Shown piece by piece: positions 1 to 11,930 of a stretch of DNA of 64,000 nucleotides (its first letter is position 1; the number at the start of each line of letters is the position of its first letter). The translations under genes and the position numbers were made by a program. The stretch spans positions 50,285,381-50,349,380 of the forward strand of contig CM022302.1 in NCBI GenBank assembly GCA_011799875.1, in the 5' to 3' direction. The DNA is from Thinopyrum elongatum (taxonomy: Eukaryota > Streptophyta > Magnoliopsida > Poales > Poaceae). Under the pieces are notes generated by a model. It saw only the letters and a list, made by a program, of their open reading frames with translations. It was not told where the DNA came from and did not search any database.

Positions 1-115
1 AACACATCGTCTCGAATATTATCGAATAATATAATCTCGAATACATCGTCTCGAATATTTTCTCGAATACATCACTAGCTAATACAGATCGAATATTATC
101 GAATAATCTATTTCA
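1..115. repeat. short AT-rich tandem repeat (TCTCGAATA type)
   Basis: The words TCTCGAATA and ATCGAATAAT recur six or more times with small variations, separated by ACATCG or similar. It is a degenerate tandem array at the window edge. It lies just left of the ORF fragment at 79-315. I do not recognise the family. Confidence 0.5.
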
Positions 116-315
116 CTCACGGTTCCTGAGGTGCGGGCGGTGGACACCCAAAGAGAAGAAACCTTTACAGGATCATAGCTCGAGTGAGATCCGTGAAGAA
201 CCTGCCAGGTATTGGAGAACCTGACATCCAACGCAACCATGTAGCGACGGACGTACTCGTCCTCCTCCCTGACACGGCGACGTACCAACTCCGTGGGGGC
301 CGGCTGCCTCTGCAC
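79..315 (-). pseudogene. unidentified ORF fragment cut by an LTR insertion
   Basis: A 78-codon minus-strand reading frame rich in R, E, D and V (it contains the stretch DEYVRRYMVALD). It opens with GTG immediately next to the target duplication at 316-320. The sequence on the other side of the 4.2 kb insertion (4528-4730) is also GC-rich and open on the minus strand, with Ser/Arg/Pro-rich translation. The insertion therefore appears to have split one GC-rich coding-like segment. I do not recognise the protein. It may be a captured gene fragment or a transposon accessory ORF. No ATG or splice site could be assigned with confidence. Confidence 0.25.
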
Positions 316-320
316 TGAAA

Positions 321-3300
321 TGTAACATCCCCAGGTTACCTCACCCTAGTTAAGCTACTTAACTTTCCATGTCATCATGATCAATCTAAATAAATTTCAA
401 CTAGGAAATAATCCAACTCAATTCAAATTTAAAATGCAAGTCAAATAAGTATTTCCTCAAACAACAAAATTAAAATGTACATAATGTTGCAAATATTTCA
501 GATGCAATTATAAAATTGTAATCCACATTAATAAAACTAGTTGAGTAACTCTAGCAACCTCAAACAGTAATAAACAGCCCTATTAAATGCCATGTTCATT
601 TTTGAGAAATTCAAATAAGTACTAAAAGTCCCCAAACATTTTGTGGCAGTATCTAAAATCACCAGTGAATTATTGGGACCTTTCCAATATTTTTCCTAAG
701 TGATTAGGATGCCTAAATAAGTCCTTCTCTCTCTGCTTATTAATAAAAGAGAAAAACAGAAAATAAGAAAGAATCAGAAACTCACCTGGCATCTGGGCCG
801 CGGCTACAGTGATCGGCCCAGTCCACCCGAGCCAGCCCACCCCACCCACCTTTCTCCCTCCGTGTCGTCGTCCCAGTGGCCGCCGCGCGCGCTCCTGCCA
901 AACATCGACACGGCGACGCCGTGGCCAGGCGAGGGGATAAGCTTCCCCACCCCGGTCCATCTCCCCTGGTCGCCCGTCACTCTCCCCCTCTCTTCCCCCT
1001 CGTCTCGCTCGCCCCTCTCCTCCTCGATCTCCTTCTGCCCGAGCAAAACCGACGCCGCGCGCCGTGCTCCGACGCGGCCACCGGCGCCCGTCTGCCTCCC
1101 CGACAAGTCCGATGGACTCGCCGCGGTCTTACTCTTCTTCTGGTGCTCTCAGGCGAGGCCGGGGAGCTGTGCAACCGCCGTTCGACTTCGTCCCCATCTC
1201 CGGCCCCGCGATGTCGATCCGCTTCTCCCCGCGCTCCCGTTCACTCGAGAGGCCTCCGTGAGCCTGCCCGGTGAGCTCCACCCCTTTTCTCCCCGTCCGC
1301 GCTTTGTTTCACCGCCCGTAGCTAGCCGAACGCCGCAGACACCATCATCGGAGCTCTGGCTCCGCTATCGAGCTCGCCACCGACGCCGTAGCCTCTGTCG
1401 TGGCCGGCCGAGCCCGTCCTCGTGCTCAGGGTGGACTCTCAAAGCCCCCTATAGTTTTAGTTCTCGCGCAAACAGGCCGAAACACCGAATGTGTCGAGTC
1501 TTGATTCCGGCCACCACTGCACGCCGTCGCCGCCGTCGCTACGCTGCACCCCGGCCACTGCTTTCGCCACCATTGGATGCTGTTTGGCGCGGGCGTTCGA
1601 ACCAGCCCTAGCACGCGTTGAACCGTGCCCCGTAGCGCGATTCCGGCGAGCTCCGGCGACGCGCCACCGCTGCCTTGGTCGCCTGAGCAGTTCCGGCGCC
1701 GGCCACCGACGTGGCGAAGTGGGCCCCGCCACTGGGTCGCTGACCAGTGGGTTCGGGGGGCCCAGTTGACTGGGTTGACCCAGTCAACTGTTGACTGGGC
1801 AACCCAGTGTCACTGACACGCGGGCCCCACCGCCTTGTTAATTAACTAAAACATTTAATTAAATAAAAACTAATTAGTTAGACTAATCTATCACTGACAT
1901 GTGGGGTCCACCCCCTAATTAACCCTGTTAATTAGATTAACTAATTGTTAGTCTCGGCAGAGGCTCACTGGACCCACATGTCAGGTTTGACCATGTTAGC
2001 GTCACTGTTGACCTGCTGATGTCAGCAACATATCATGCTGACGTCATAATTCAATTCTGTTAATAAAATAATTCCAGAAAAACAATTAAACTTTGAAAAT
2101 TAATAACTTTTAAACCGTAGCTCAGATCGAAAAAGTTAAAACATGAAAGTTGCTCAGAACGACGGCACGAGTCTAATTGTGCCGTCTGTTTTCCTGTCGG
2201 AACCTCCTACGTAGGAGAACTCATAACTCCGAGCTCGATTCCGGTAGATGAATAGTGCACACACACCGGTTAATAAATCCCAAATTAATTGTAAAAATAA
2301 CTAAAATGACTTAGAGGCATATTTAGGCAACCCTGCACTGAATCATAGCATCGCACGCACTGTGTTGCATCTGTTTGCATTATATTTACTTGTTTCTTCC
2401 CCCTCATCTCTTTCGGTAGAACCCGACGTTGCCGTAGCTCCTGAGGCAGACGCCATTCCGGAGTACGACTACGTCCCCGACGATCAGGCCCTTGCCGTCG
2501 AGCAGACAGGCAAGCACCCCCATTTTGAGCATTCCGATATAGCCCACTCTCTTCTCTCTTATGCTTGCATTAGAAGTTACTGCTGCTATTGTCGTCCTAT
2601 ATCTGCTGTATAGCCTGCTTTATTGTAGCCTACTTTTGATACCTGCCTGTTCTCCTAAACTGTTTAGTATAGGATGGGTAGAGCCTTATCAGAGACCCAC
2701 TTGTCCCGACTACCCCGCTGGACTCTCAGAAGACCCGAGCAACGGGATCGAAGATTAGAACCTGGCACCGCACGTCACCTCCCCTAAGATGCTCGACTCT
2801 GCTGGGTTACTATCGAGTGCCGAGGGTGATACCTCGTCAGCACTTCTGATGATAACCTTGTAAGTTAGTTATTTGGTCGTGGTAAGCGAGGGTGATTCCT
2901 CCTACACCACCCCCGATAACGACGTCGTCGTGCAACTTCTCAAGTGTGGACCTCGAGGGTGATTCCTCATTCGTTCACCTTGACGATAGCATCGAGCAGG
3001 AATTCCATCGAGGGTGATTCCTCAGGGTTCCCCCTTGGTGTCAGACACACGGAGACTTGGTTACTATGACTGAACACTGAACCATGATAACGTGATACTA
3101 AAGACGGGTCGGCCCTGAGGGGTACCCGCGCGAGCATGAATACGAAGTGATGTGGAGTCGGGTTGACCTGAGAGGTGCCCGCGAGATAACTACGAGGCAT
3201 GGCCGGGCATTCTTAGCCCTTGCCGCATGTCCTCGAGACGGGGCGACGGGGTCACATCGATCGTGAGTCTCTGCTCGTTTCCGCGCGCTCCTAATCCACT

Positions 3301-4522
3301 AACGGTTTGGATATTTGATCCGAGGGGCCTCTGGCCTGATAGCACTAACCATCACGTGGGCATAGTATGGGCGTTCTGCGTCGTACACTTCAGCCAAAGC
3401 TTAATGGACGTCAGCAACTGATGCGGCACACGCTGGGTTGGACTGGGAACGCAACCGCGCTTGTATAAGGGGTTGCTAGGTCTGCTCACCGGCGGTGCAC
3501 GTAACGTGCAGGAGTTCCCGGGGAGAAGGCCCAAGACCCCTGGGGGCATAGGTTAGACCGGCGTGCTGACCTCTCTGTTAAGTATTTGGTAGGGTTGCGG
3601 CGTGTTGCTTAGCCGAGGCCGGCCATGACCCAGAAAAGTGTGTCCGGCCGGAGTTAAGCGAGCGTGGTGGGTAAGTTGGTGCACCCCTGCAGGGAACAAA
3701 CTTCTATCGATAGCCTGTCCTACGGTAACGGACACTCGGAGTTGTATCCCGATCGGTACAACTAGAACATGACTTGAGATGAGAACTGGATAGTACGGCT
3801 CTGGGATTGCTTTCTCGCGGGGAGTCGAGGAAGAATCTCTGGCCGAGGATTGATGGCACTGCTATACTTTACATTATGTTATTCTGCTCTCTTCTTATGC
3901 TGCAAGGCTGTTGAAGATGCTGAAGATGCTAGTCTTCGATAGGACTAGGCTTTTCCCCTCTATTCTGGCATTTCTGCATCCCAGTCCATATATACAGCCC
4001 TCCTTTGAAAATGTTGCATATGTAGTGTAGATCCTTGCTTGCTGAGTACTTCGGATGAGTACTCATGTTTGCTTTATTTTCCTTTTTCCCCCTTTATTCC
4101 TTTGTCGCATACAGACGACGGAGCCCCGGAGCCAGTTGTCCCCGTCGACGACCACTACTACTACCAGCCCGGAGAGTACTACTACTACGAGGAGCCGACC
4201 GACGACCAGGAGTAGGATTTGGAGGGTCCAGGGCAAGAGGCCCACGCCTTTCGATCGTAGAGTTTTATTTTGCCCCGCCTCTGTGAAGGCTTATCTCTCT
4301 GTTCTGTAATATATCTGTACCCAGATATCTAATGCTTCTGCTGACACTTGTATGCCATCGAGCTATGTATTCGAGCCCTCGAGGCCCTGGCTTGTAATAT
4401 AAAGCTTGTATGAATTTATTTATGTTTTAGAGTTGTGTTGTGATATCTTCAAGTGAGTCCTTAGGCTTGATCGTGTGCATTTGCGTGTATGGTTAGTGCA
4501 TGATTAAGCCGGGGTCGTCACA
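321..4522. mobile_element. 4.2 kb TG...CA element, probable solo LTR, TSD TGAAA
   Basis: The element starts TGTAACATCC and ends GTCGTCACA. Its termini form an imperfect inverted repeat (TGTAACATCCCC against TGTGACGACCCC). A perfect 5-bp direct repeat TGAAA flanks it at 316-320 and 4523-4527. TG/CA termini with a 5-bp duplication are the mark of LTR-retrotransposon integration. No second LTR, primer-binding site or pol ORF is visible inside, so the simplest reading is a solo LTR left after LTR-LTR recombination, although 4.2 kb is long for an LTR. It contains a GC-rich segment (800-1800), periodic internal repeats (2821-3023) and two exon-like modules (2420-2509 and 4115-4215). A compact non-autonomous element is the alternative. 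Confidence 0.7.
2420..4215 (+). pseudogene. two exon-like modules inside the LTR-like element (acidic, Tyr-rich)
   Basis: Module one (2420-2509) follows an AG. It reads in one frame through PDVAVAPEADAIPEYDYV and ends CAG|GCAAGC, the consensus of the minor GC-AG intron class. Module two (4115-4215) follows a pyrimidine-rich tract and ACAG. It encodes repeated Tyr runs with acidic residues (HYYYQPGEYYYY) and ends at a TAG stop (4213-4215). The leftover base of module one plus the first two bases of module two make an in-phase GAC codon, so the pair is splice-compatible across a 1.6 kb intron. Both peptides are acidic and low in complexity. They may be the tail of a gag-like or captured protein. 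The upstream exon was not found, and function is unknown. Confidence 0.4.
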
Positions 4523-4735
4523 TGAAAGTGGCCCACGCGACCGCCACCAAAGAAGCTCCGGGTCGACGACGGGAGCTCGGTTCCTCACCAAGCCGCGTGC
4601 CCGGGAAGGTAGCACCTAGCAGTGCTAGCCCGGCGGAGCCCAGTTCCGGACATGGCGCCTCTGAAGCAGGACGTCGTCGCGAACGAGTCGACGACGAGGA
4701 TGCGGACCAGGCATCGTTGACAAACATTTTTGAAT

Positions 4736-5290
4736 TTACAACATTAAGATATTAACATGTTTTTCATCAATATTTTTAAAATACAACATTAAAATATACA
4801 TACATACATACATCATCATATATCATATATTGTATTTATACATATATACATATACTAAGTCATCTACAAACATCTAGTGAAAAAAATATCAATCTATGAA
4901 AAAAAAGATGAACAAAATTTGTGTGTGTGTGTGTGTGCACTACCGGCGGCGGCGCGGCGGCTTCGATTCGAGGGAGGAGAGGGGGGAGAGGGGCTCACAG
5001 CGGGTGAGGTCGAGGCGACGGTGATGGCGAGGCGAGGTGACGGCGACGGCGAGGCGAGGTGACGGCGATGTCGAGGGAGGAGAGGGGCCGGCGAGGTCGA
5101 TCGAGGCGACGGCGAGGCGAGGTCGAGGCGAGGTCATGGCGACGGCGACGGCGAGGTGAGACGATGGCGACGGTGATGGCGAGGTGACGCGACGCGACGG
5201 CGATGACGAGATGAGGCGGCGCAGCAGCCTGGTGGCGTCCTCTGGTTCGGTGTCGTCGAGAGAATGGATGATTTGGGAGAAATTTTCAAA
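4736..5290. repeat. AT-rich spacer, (TG)n microsatellite and GC-rich simple repeat
   Basis: AT-rich sequence with TACA/TATA words (4736-4900) is followed by a TG run at about 4920-4938. After that comes roughly 330 bp of degenerate GGCGAGGCGAGGTGACGGCG repeats (about 4950-5220). The open frames here are low-complexity and I do not call a gene. Confidence 0.5.
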
Positions 5291-6039
5291 GTGGCTGCTT
5301 ATATACAAACACCTTTAGTCCCGGTTGGAGCCACCAACCGGGACTAAAGGTCAATTTTGGCCAGGCCAAGTGGCGGGAAGCCAGGCCTTTAGTCCCGGTT
5401 GGTGGCTCCAACCACGACTAAAGGAGGGTCTTTAGTCGCGGTTGGAGCCACCAACCAGGACTAAAGGCCTGTTCCTGGCATAGCGAGGTGCGGTGGAAGT
5501 TTAGTCCCACCTCGCCCAGCGAAGGTCGCCCGCACTGGTTTATAAGCCCCGCCGCGGCATCTCCTTCGAGCTCCTCTCTAAAGAAGGCCTTTGTGGGCCT
5601 TTTGAACCTGTGCTGCCCTGTGGGGCTTACTGGGCCGTGCGGGCCTGCATCCTGGCCCAACTAGAGGTTGGGTTTCTAGTCGTATGCAGGCCGTGGCGGC
5701 CGAGTAGGCGGGCTTTTTTTAATTTATTTATTTTTCAGTTTTTGTTTGTTTTCTGCTTTATTTATTTTCTTTTGTTTCTGAGTTGTTTTTTGCTTTATTT
5801 AGAGTTTCTGAGTGAATATTTTTGCTTCAGGTCAAAAAATTATAAACTTTCTGTTAGTTCCAGTAGTTTTCAAATTTGAATAGTTTAAATTTGAATTATT
5901 TGAAATTTGTGTGAATTACTAGTTTGTGAATAACTTTACTTTAAAAATAGATTTTTCAGTGATTCTTTTTTCTGCTGTTTAATATTAGTGTGTTTTATCA
6001 TTATATTCAATTTGGTAATTCTTAGGTTATTTATAAAAA

Positions 6040-7060
6040 TGAAATGCCTTTGTAACAGATGAGTTTTCGTCCGAAACCCTGATACTTCGAAAAAGATTGT
6101 CCACTTTGTACACGAAGTGCATCTAGTTTTTGCCGTAACCCTCTCAACTTTTTAGCACATGCTATGTGGGTGAAATGGTGATACCATTCCAACTTTCAAC
6201 CTTTTCAGAGTTCATTTGTAGTGCTTTTCAATTTCAAAGTCATTTATCTCAAAAAAATCAGTAAATGCATGAAAAATAGCAAATGAAGTCAAAAAGGGTT
6301 CAAAATTGATGACGTGGCTGTGAATGATGCATACTGAATGCACAAAAAGTCTGGAATTAAAATAAGTTATAAAAATGATATACCTTTGTAACAGATGAGT
6401 TTTCGTCCGAAACCCTGTTAATGCGAAGAGATTGTCCATTTCGTACACGAAGTGCATCCAAGTTTTGCCATAACCCTCTCAACTTTTTAGCACATGCTAT
6501 GTGGGTGAAATGATGATACCATGCCAACTTTCAACCTTTTCAGAGTTCATTTGTAGTGCTTTTCAATTTCAGGGTCATTTAGCTCAAAAAAATCAGTAAA
6601 TGCACGATAAATAGCAAATGAAGTCAGAAAGGGTTGAAAATTGATGACGTGGCTTTGAATGGTGCATAATGAATGCACAAAAAGTCTGGAGTTGAAATAA
6701 GTTATAAAAAATGAAATGCCTTTGTAACAGATGAGTTTTCGTCTGAAACCCTGATACTTCGAAAGAGCTTGTCCATTCTGTACACGAAGTCCATCTAGTT
6801 TTTGCCGTAACCCTCTCAACTTTTTAGCACATGCTATGTGGGTGAAATGATGATACCATGCCAACTTTCAACCTTTTCAGAGTTCATTTGTAGTGCTTTT
6901 CAATTTCAAGATCATTTAGCTCAAAAAATTTAGTAAATGCATGAAAAATAACAAATGAAGTCAGAAAGGATTGAAAATTGATGACATGGGTTTGAATGGT
7001 GCATACTTAATGCACAAAAAGTCTGGAGTTGAAATAAGTTATAAAAAATGCAAGAAAAAT
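6040..7060. repeat. three tandem repeats of about 335 bp inside the CACTA element
   Basis: The word CCTTTGTAACAGATGAG recurs at about 6048, 6383 and 6719, a spacing of 335-336 bp. The intervening sequence repeats with point changes, including AGCACATGCTATGTGGGTG and AATGCACAAAAAGTCTGGA. The third copy is incomplete. The array lies on the 3' side of the transposase, where CACTA elements often carry tandem repeats. The related open frames on the minus strand in this array are by-products of the repeat. Confidence 0.8.
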
Positions 7061-7249
7061 AGCAAATAAAGTCCTACATAATGCATGAAATAATTTGTTT
7101 GTATATAATATTTCTTCGCGTTACAAATGCCAAAACACATAAGTACCCTAACTATTAGAAAGATTCCCTCCAGTTTGTCCGAAGTGGGACTTTCTAGATA
7201 TATAAGTCCGGAAACTCACTAGAGAAGAAAGTGATGACAGTGAAGCTGG

Positions 7250-10200
7250 TCACATCCCAGAGTGGGATCTTTGGATATAAAACTTTTTCTTCGCGTGTGT
7301 CCCTTTGCGCCGTAACCATGGACAATCTTCATCATTTAACTGGATGCTCGGGTCAATATTCACTGTGAAGGGCACAATTTCATGAAACTTTTCATAATCT
7401 TCTGACATGTCTGTCTTGTCCTCCACTCCCACGATGTTTCTTTTCCCTGAAAGAACTATGTGGCACTTTGGCTCATCATATGATGTATTCGCTTTCTTAT
7501 CTTTTCTTTTTCTCGGCTTGGAAGACATGTCCTTCACATAAAAAACCTGCGCCACATCATTGGCTAGGACGAATGGTTCGTCTGCGTACCCAACATTGTT
7601 GAGTTCCACTGTTGTCATTACGTACTGTGGGTCATCCTTTACCCCGCCTCCTGTCAGATTGACCCATTTGCACCGAAACAAAGGGACCTTCAAACCACGT
7701 CCATAGTCAAGTTCCCATATCTCCTCTATGTAACCATAATATGTGTCCTTTGGCCTATTGGTGTTTGCTGCATCAAAGCGGACACCACTGTTTTGGTTGG
7801 TGCTCTTTTTATCTTGGTCGACCGTGTAAAATGTATTCTCATTTATCTCGTACCTTTTAAAAGTCAATATATTCAAAGATGGTAACTTGGACATCAAGTA
7901 TAACTCATCTGCAACAGTGTCGTCATGCATGAGACGTGTCTGCAACCAACCGGCGAAAGTTCCCGTTTGGTCACGTGTAATCCAGTCGTCAGACTGCTCC
8001 GGGTGTTTGGAGCGTAGAATATTCTTGTGTTCCTCGATATACGGAGCCACCAAGGCGGAATTTTGTAGAATTATGTAGTGTGATTGCGCCCAAGAATGCC
8101 CGTCCATACATATTACTTGGTCCCTTCCTAGCGTGCCTTTTCCACCCAGTCTGCCCTCATGCCGCGATTTAGGAACACCAATCGGCTTAAGGTCAGGAAT
8201 AAAGTCAACACAAAACTCAATGACCTCCTCTGTTTCATGGCCCTTGGAGATGCTTCCATCTGGCCTAGCACGATTATGAACATATTTCTTTAAGACTCCC
8301 ATGAACCTCTCAAAAGAGAACATATTGTGTAGAAATACAGGACTCAGAATGGCAATCTATTCGACTAGGTGAACTAGGACGTGCGTCATGATATTGAAGA
8401 AGGATGGTGGGAACACCAACTCGAAACAGACAAGACATTGCACCAAATCATTCTCTAACCTTGGTATGATTTCTGGATCGATTACCTTCGGAGAGATTGC
8501 ATTGAGGAATGCACATAGCTTCACAATGGCTACTCGAACGTTTTCCGGTAGAAGCCCCCTCAATGCAACCGGAAGCAGTTGCATCATAATCATGTTGCAG
8601 TCATGAGACTTTAGGTTCTGAAAATTTTCTCTGCCATATTTATTATTCCCTTTATATTCGACGAGAAGCCAGACGGGACCTTCATACTGAGCAGACATTC
8701 AAAGAAGATTTCCTTCTCTTCTTTGGTAAGAGCATAGCTGGCATGACCCTGATACTGCTTTGGATGCATGCCATCTTTTCCGTGCATACGTTGCTGGTCC
8801 TTCCGTGCCTCCGATGTATCTTTTGTCTTCCCATACACGCCCAAGAAGCCTAGCAGGTTCACGCAAAGATTCTTCATCATGTGCATCACGTCGATTGCAG
8901 AGCGGACCTCTAGGTCTTTCCAATAGGGTAGGTCCCAAAATATAGATTTCTTCTTTCACATGGGTACGCGTCCGTCAGCATCATTCGGAATAGATTGTCC
9001 GCCAGGACCCTTTCCAAAGATTACTTTTAAATCCTTGACCATATCAAGTATATCATCACCAGTACGGTGGCGAGGCTTCTTCCGGTGATCTGCCTCACCT
9101 TTGAAATGCTTGCCTTTCTTTCTTATGGGATGCCTGCTCAGAAGAAATCGACGATGTACCACGTACACATTCTTCTTACATTTATCCAAATATATACTGT
9201 CGGTATCATCTAAAAAGTGCGTGCATGTGTGGTATCCCTTGTTTGTCTGTCCTGAAAGGTTACTGAGAGCAAGCTAGTCATTGATGGTTACAAACAGCAA
9301 TGCATGTAGGTCAAATTCCTCCTGTTTGTGCTCATCCCACGCACGTACACCTTTTTCATTCCATAGTTGTAAGAGTTCTTCAACTAATGGACTTAGGTAC
9401 ACATCAATGTCGTTGTCGGGTTGCTTAGGGCCTTGGATGAGCACTGGCATCATAATGAACTTCCGCTTCATGCACAACCAAGGAGGAAGGTTATAGATAC
9501 ATAGAGTCACATGCCATGTGCTATGATTGCTGCTCTGCTCCCTAAAAGTATTAATGTCATCTGCACTTAAACCAAACCATACGTTCCTTGCGTAATCTGC
9601 AAATTCCTCCCACTTTCTCTCGATTTTTCTCCACTGCGAGCCGTCAGCGGGTACTCTCAACTTCCCGTATTTCTTACGGTCTTCTTTGTGCCATCACATC
9701 AACTTGGTATACTCTTTGTTTTGGAACAAACGTTTTAACCATGGTATTATAGGAGCATACCACATCACCTTGGCAGGAATCTTCTTCCTGGGGCACTCGC
9801 CCTCAACATCACCAGGGTCATCGCGGCTGATCTTATAGCGCAATGCACCGCATACTAGGCATGCATTCAAATCCTTGTATTCACCGCGGTAGAGGATGCA
9901 GTCATTAGGGCATGCATGTATCTTCTGCACCTCTAATCCTAGAGGGCGGACAGCCTTCTTTGCTTCGTATGTACTATCGGGTAATTCGTTGTCCTTTGGA
10001 AGCATCTTCTTTAACTTTATCAGCAACTTTTCAAATCCCTTGTCAGATACACCATTCTCTGCCTTCCATTGCAGCAATTCCAGTGTGGTGCCCAGTTTTT
10101 TTTGTCATCTTTGCAATTTGGGTACAACAATTTCTTTTAATCCTCTAACATGCGCTGCAACTTCAGCTTCTCCTTTTCACTTGCGCAGTTTTTCTTTGCA

Positions 10201-10592
10201 TTGGCAATGGCCCGACCAAGATCATCAGTGGGCTCATCTGATGACTCTTCTTCAGCTTCTTTCCGCATTGCCGGCTCAGCTTCTTCCCCCATTGTTGTAC
10301 CATCGTATTTAGGGAACCCATGGCCAGGATAGCTGTCGTCATCCTCTTCTTCTTCATTCTCTTCCATTAGGACCCCTCTTTCTCCGTGCTCGGTCCAACA
10401 GTTATAGCCGGACATGAAACCGGACTCAAACAGGTGGAAGTGAATGGTTCTTGAGTTAGAGTAATTGTAATCTTTCTTACAGATAGCACATGGACAATAC
10501 ATAAAACCATCCACCCGCTTGTTTGCCTCAGCCGCAAGCAGAAAAGTATGCATGCCATTAATGAACTGGGGAGAGCATCGGTCATCGTACAT
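7250..10592 (-). pseudogene. CACTA transposase (TNP2 type), multiply broken
   Basis: Read on the minus strand, the regions appear in the usual order. First is a transposase-associated domain (10592-10137, starting MYDDRCSPQFINGM, with a CPCAICKK cysteine cluster) and an acidic linker. The TNP2 core (about 10077-8620) follows, with NDCILYRGEYKDL, VPADGSQW and YNLPPWLCMKRK. Next is a DUF4218-like region (about 8610-8230) and a DUF4216-like region (YYGYIEEIWELDYG, about 7745-7540). In-frame stops occur at 10137-10139, 9694-9696, 9274-9276, 8956-8958 and 8357-8359. Frameshifts occur near 10100 (an A-run) and near 8625. Some stops look like C-to-T changes, as expected from methylated-cytosine decay. 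The enzyme cannot be made from this copy, though terminal sequences could still be acted on by a related transposase. Confidence 0.85.
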
Positions 10593-10690
10593 CCAATAAT
10601 TGCCAGCTCATCTTCATTACACAATACCGAAAAGACCAAATTAATACAAGTTCATACACACTTATTCTCATAAAACAACATACACACTCT

Positions 10691-10909
10691 CTAGCTAAAG
10701 CATTTAAATGCAAAAACAAATGCGATCAAGATCGCAACTAAGCTAACAATTGATCCAACAGCATAATGATACCAAGCCTCACTATCAATGACATATTTTG
10801 TAATCTTTCTAATCTTCAAGCGCATTGCATCCATCTTGATCTTGTGATCATCGACAACATCGGCAACATACAACTCCAGTTTCATCTTCTCTTCTTCAAT
10901 TCTTTTCAA
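10691..10909 (-). CDS. CACTA passenger ORF: small coiled-coil protein with one membrane segment
   Basis: A 72-codon minus-strand ORF starting MKRIEEEKMKLELY. Residues 1-40 are highly charged and heptad-like. Residues about 47-69 (AVGSIVSLVAILIAFVFAF) form one strong hydrophobic segment, and the protein ends KCFS. It lies between the transposase 5' end and the right terminal repeats, in the same orientation, so it is part of the CACTA element. Coding sequence in another frame (VCEPEIATDPPVEKLNLVEK) continues upstream to about 10997. It is separated by an A-run at about 10911-10918, which suggests a longer ORF with a one-base slip. The family is not named to my knowledge. A membrane-anchored accessory protein is inferred from the sequence only. 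Confidence 0.5.
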   Translation of the reverse strand: MKRIEEEKMKLELYVADVVDDHKIKMDAMRLKIRKITKYVIDSEAWYHYAVGSIVSLVAILIAFVFAFKCFS

Positions 10910-11639
10910 TTTTTTTTCGAATACTCATTTTCTTTTTCAACTAAATTTAACTTCTCGACAGGAGGGTCGGTTGCAATTTCCGGTTCACATACCTCCTAGA
11001 TAAAAATATCTATGTCAACTTGATGGGCATTTTTGTCATAAACACGAAATGCAACAAATAGTTATAAATGAGAATATACCACATCTGAATCATAAACCGG
11101 ACGACGGTCGACGGGGACAGATATCAAAACCATGTCACTATGTATAACAAATAACATACGGGTAAGAAAGGTATACAAGTAACTATCTAAATCACACAAA
11201 CATGATTTTTTTATTTATAAAAAAGATAAGAATAAGAGGCTCACCAAGGTGGTACCGGCGATGGGACGGTACGGGCGATCGATGGTGGTTAGGACAGGGA
11301 CGGGAAGGCACTAAGTAAACCACACCTACATATGCAAACTAAGAAGTTAATTTGAGCTCAAATTGCATGTAAATGAAATAAACTACCTGATATAATTACT
11401 CCCAAACTAAAACCCACAAATCACTATACTTATAGAGCATTGCAAGAGCTAATCTAGCAATGAGAGATGAAACGACAATGTTGCTAACATTTGTGAACAC
11501 TTGGATGGATGGGGTGCCTTCAAATCTTGACAAATTTTGGCAAAAATGGAGGTGAGCTCGAGCATGAGGGGAAGAAAACAGAGAGGATGGGAAAAACAGA
11601 GAGCTTCGGCTCAGGCTGGACGTAGCACTATATGTAGTG

Positions 11640-11930
11640 ATATCTTTAGTCCCGGTTGGTTATATGAACCGGGACTAAAGGTGCACCTCTAGTACCGGTT
11701 CGTGACACGAACCGAGACTAAATGTGCTCGTGGGGCCCCAGCCTGACACCAGCCTGCCACCACCCCTTTAGTCCCGGTTCGTGTCACGAATCGGTACTAG
11801 AGGTTCAACACGAACCGGGACTAATGATGCCCGCCCCCCTAGCCGTTGGAACCGGGACTAATGGTCACATTAGAACCGGCCCGTTTCCAAACCGGGACTA
11901 ATGGGGCTCACGTAAAGTCGTTTTTCTACT
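11640..11930. repeat. CACTA subterminal inverted-repeat cluster
   Basis: At least seven copies of TAGTCCCGGTT or its complement AACCGGGACTA occur in about 270 bp. Several are arranged head-to-head with short spacers such as CGTGTCACG, so each pair could form a hairpin. In En/Spm elements such subterminal units are the binding sites of the transposon-encoded DNA-binding protein. The matching cluster on the other side is at 5312-5470. Confidence 0.8.

Noticed and set aside
862..1611. 249-codon plus-strand ORF in the LTR-like element
   Set aside because: GC-rich low-complexity Pro/Ser/Arg translation, with overlapping open frames on both strands in the same place. Expected from base composition; no domain content.
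4939..4950. CACTACCGG as the left terminus of the CACTA element
   Set aside because: It lacks the AGAAA part of the terminus, lies about 370 bp from the nearest subterminal repeat and has no matching GAG target duplication.
6212..6864. Two similar minus-strand ORFs (81 and 105 codons)
   Set aside because: They are copies of the same frame within the 335-bp tandem array, not independent genes.
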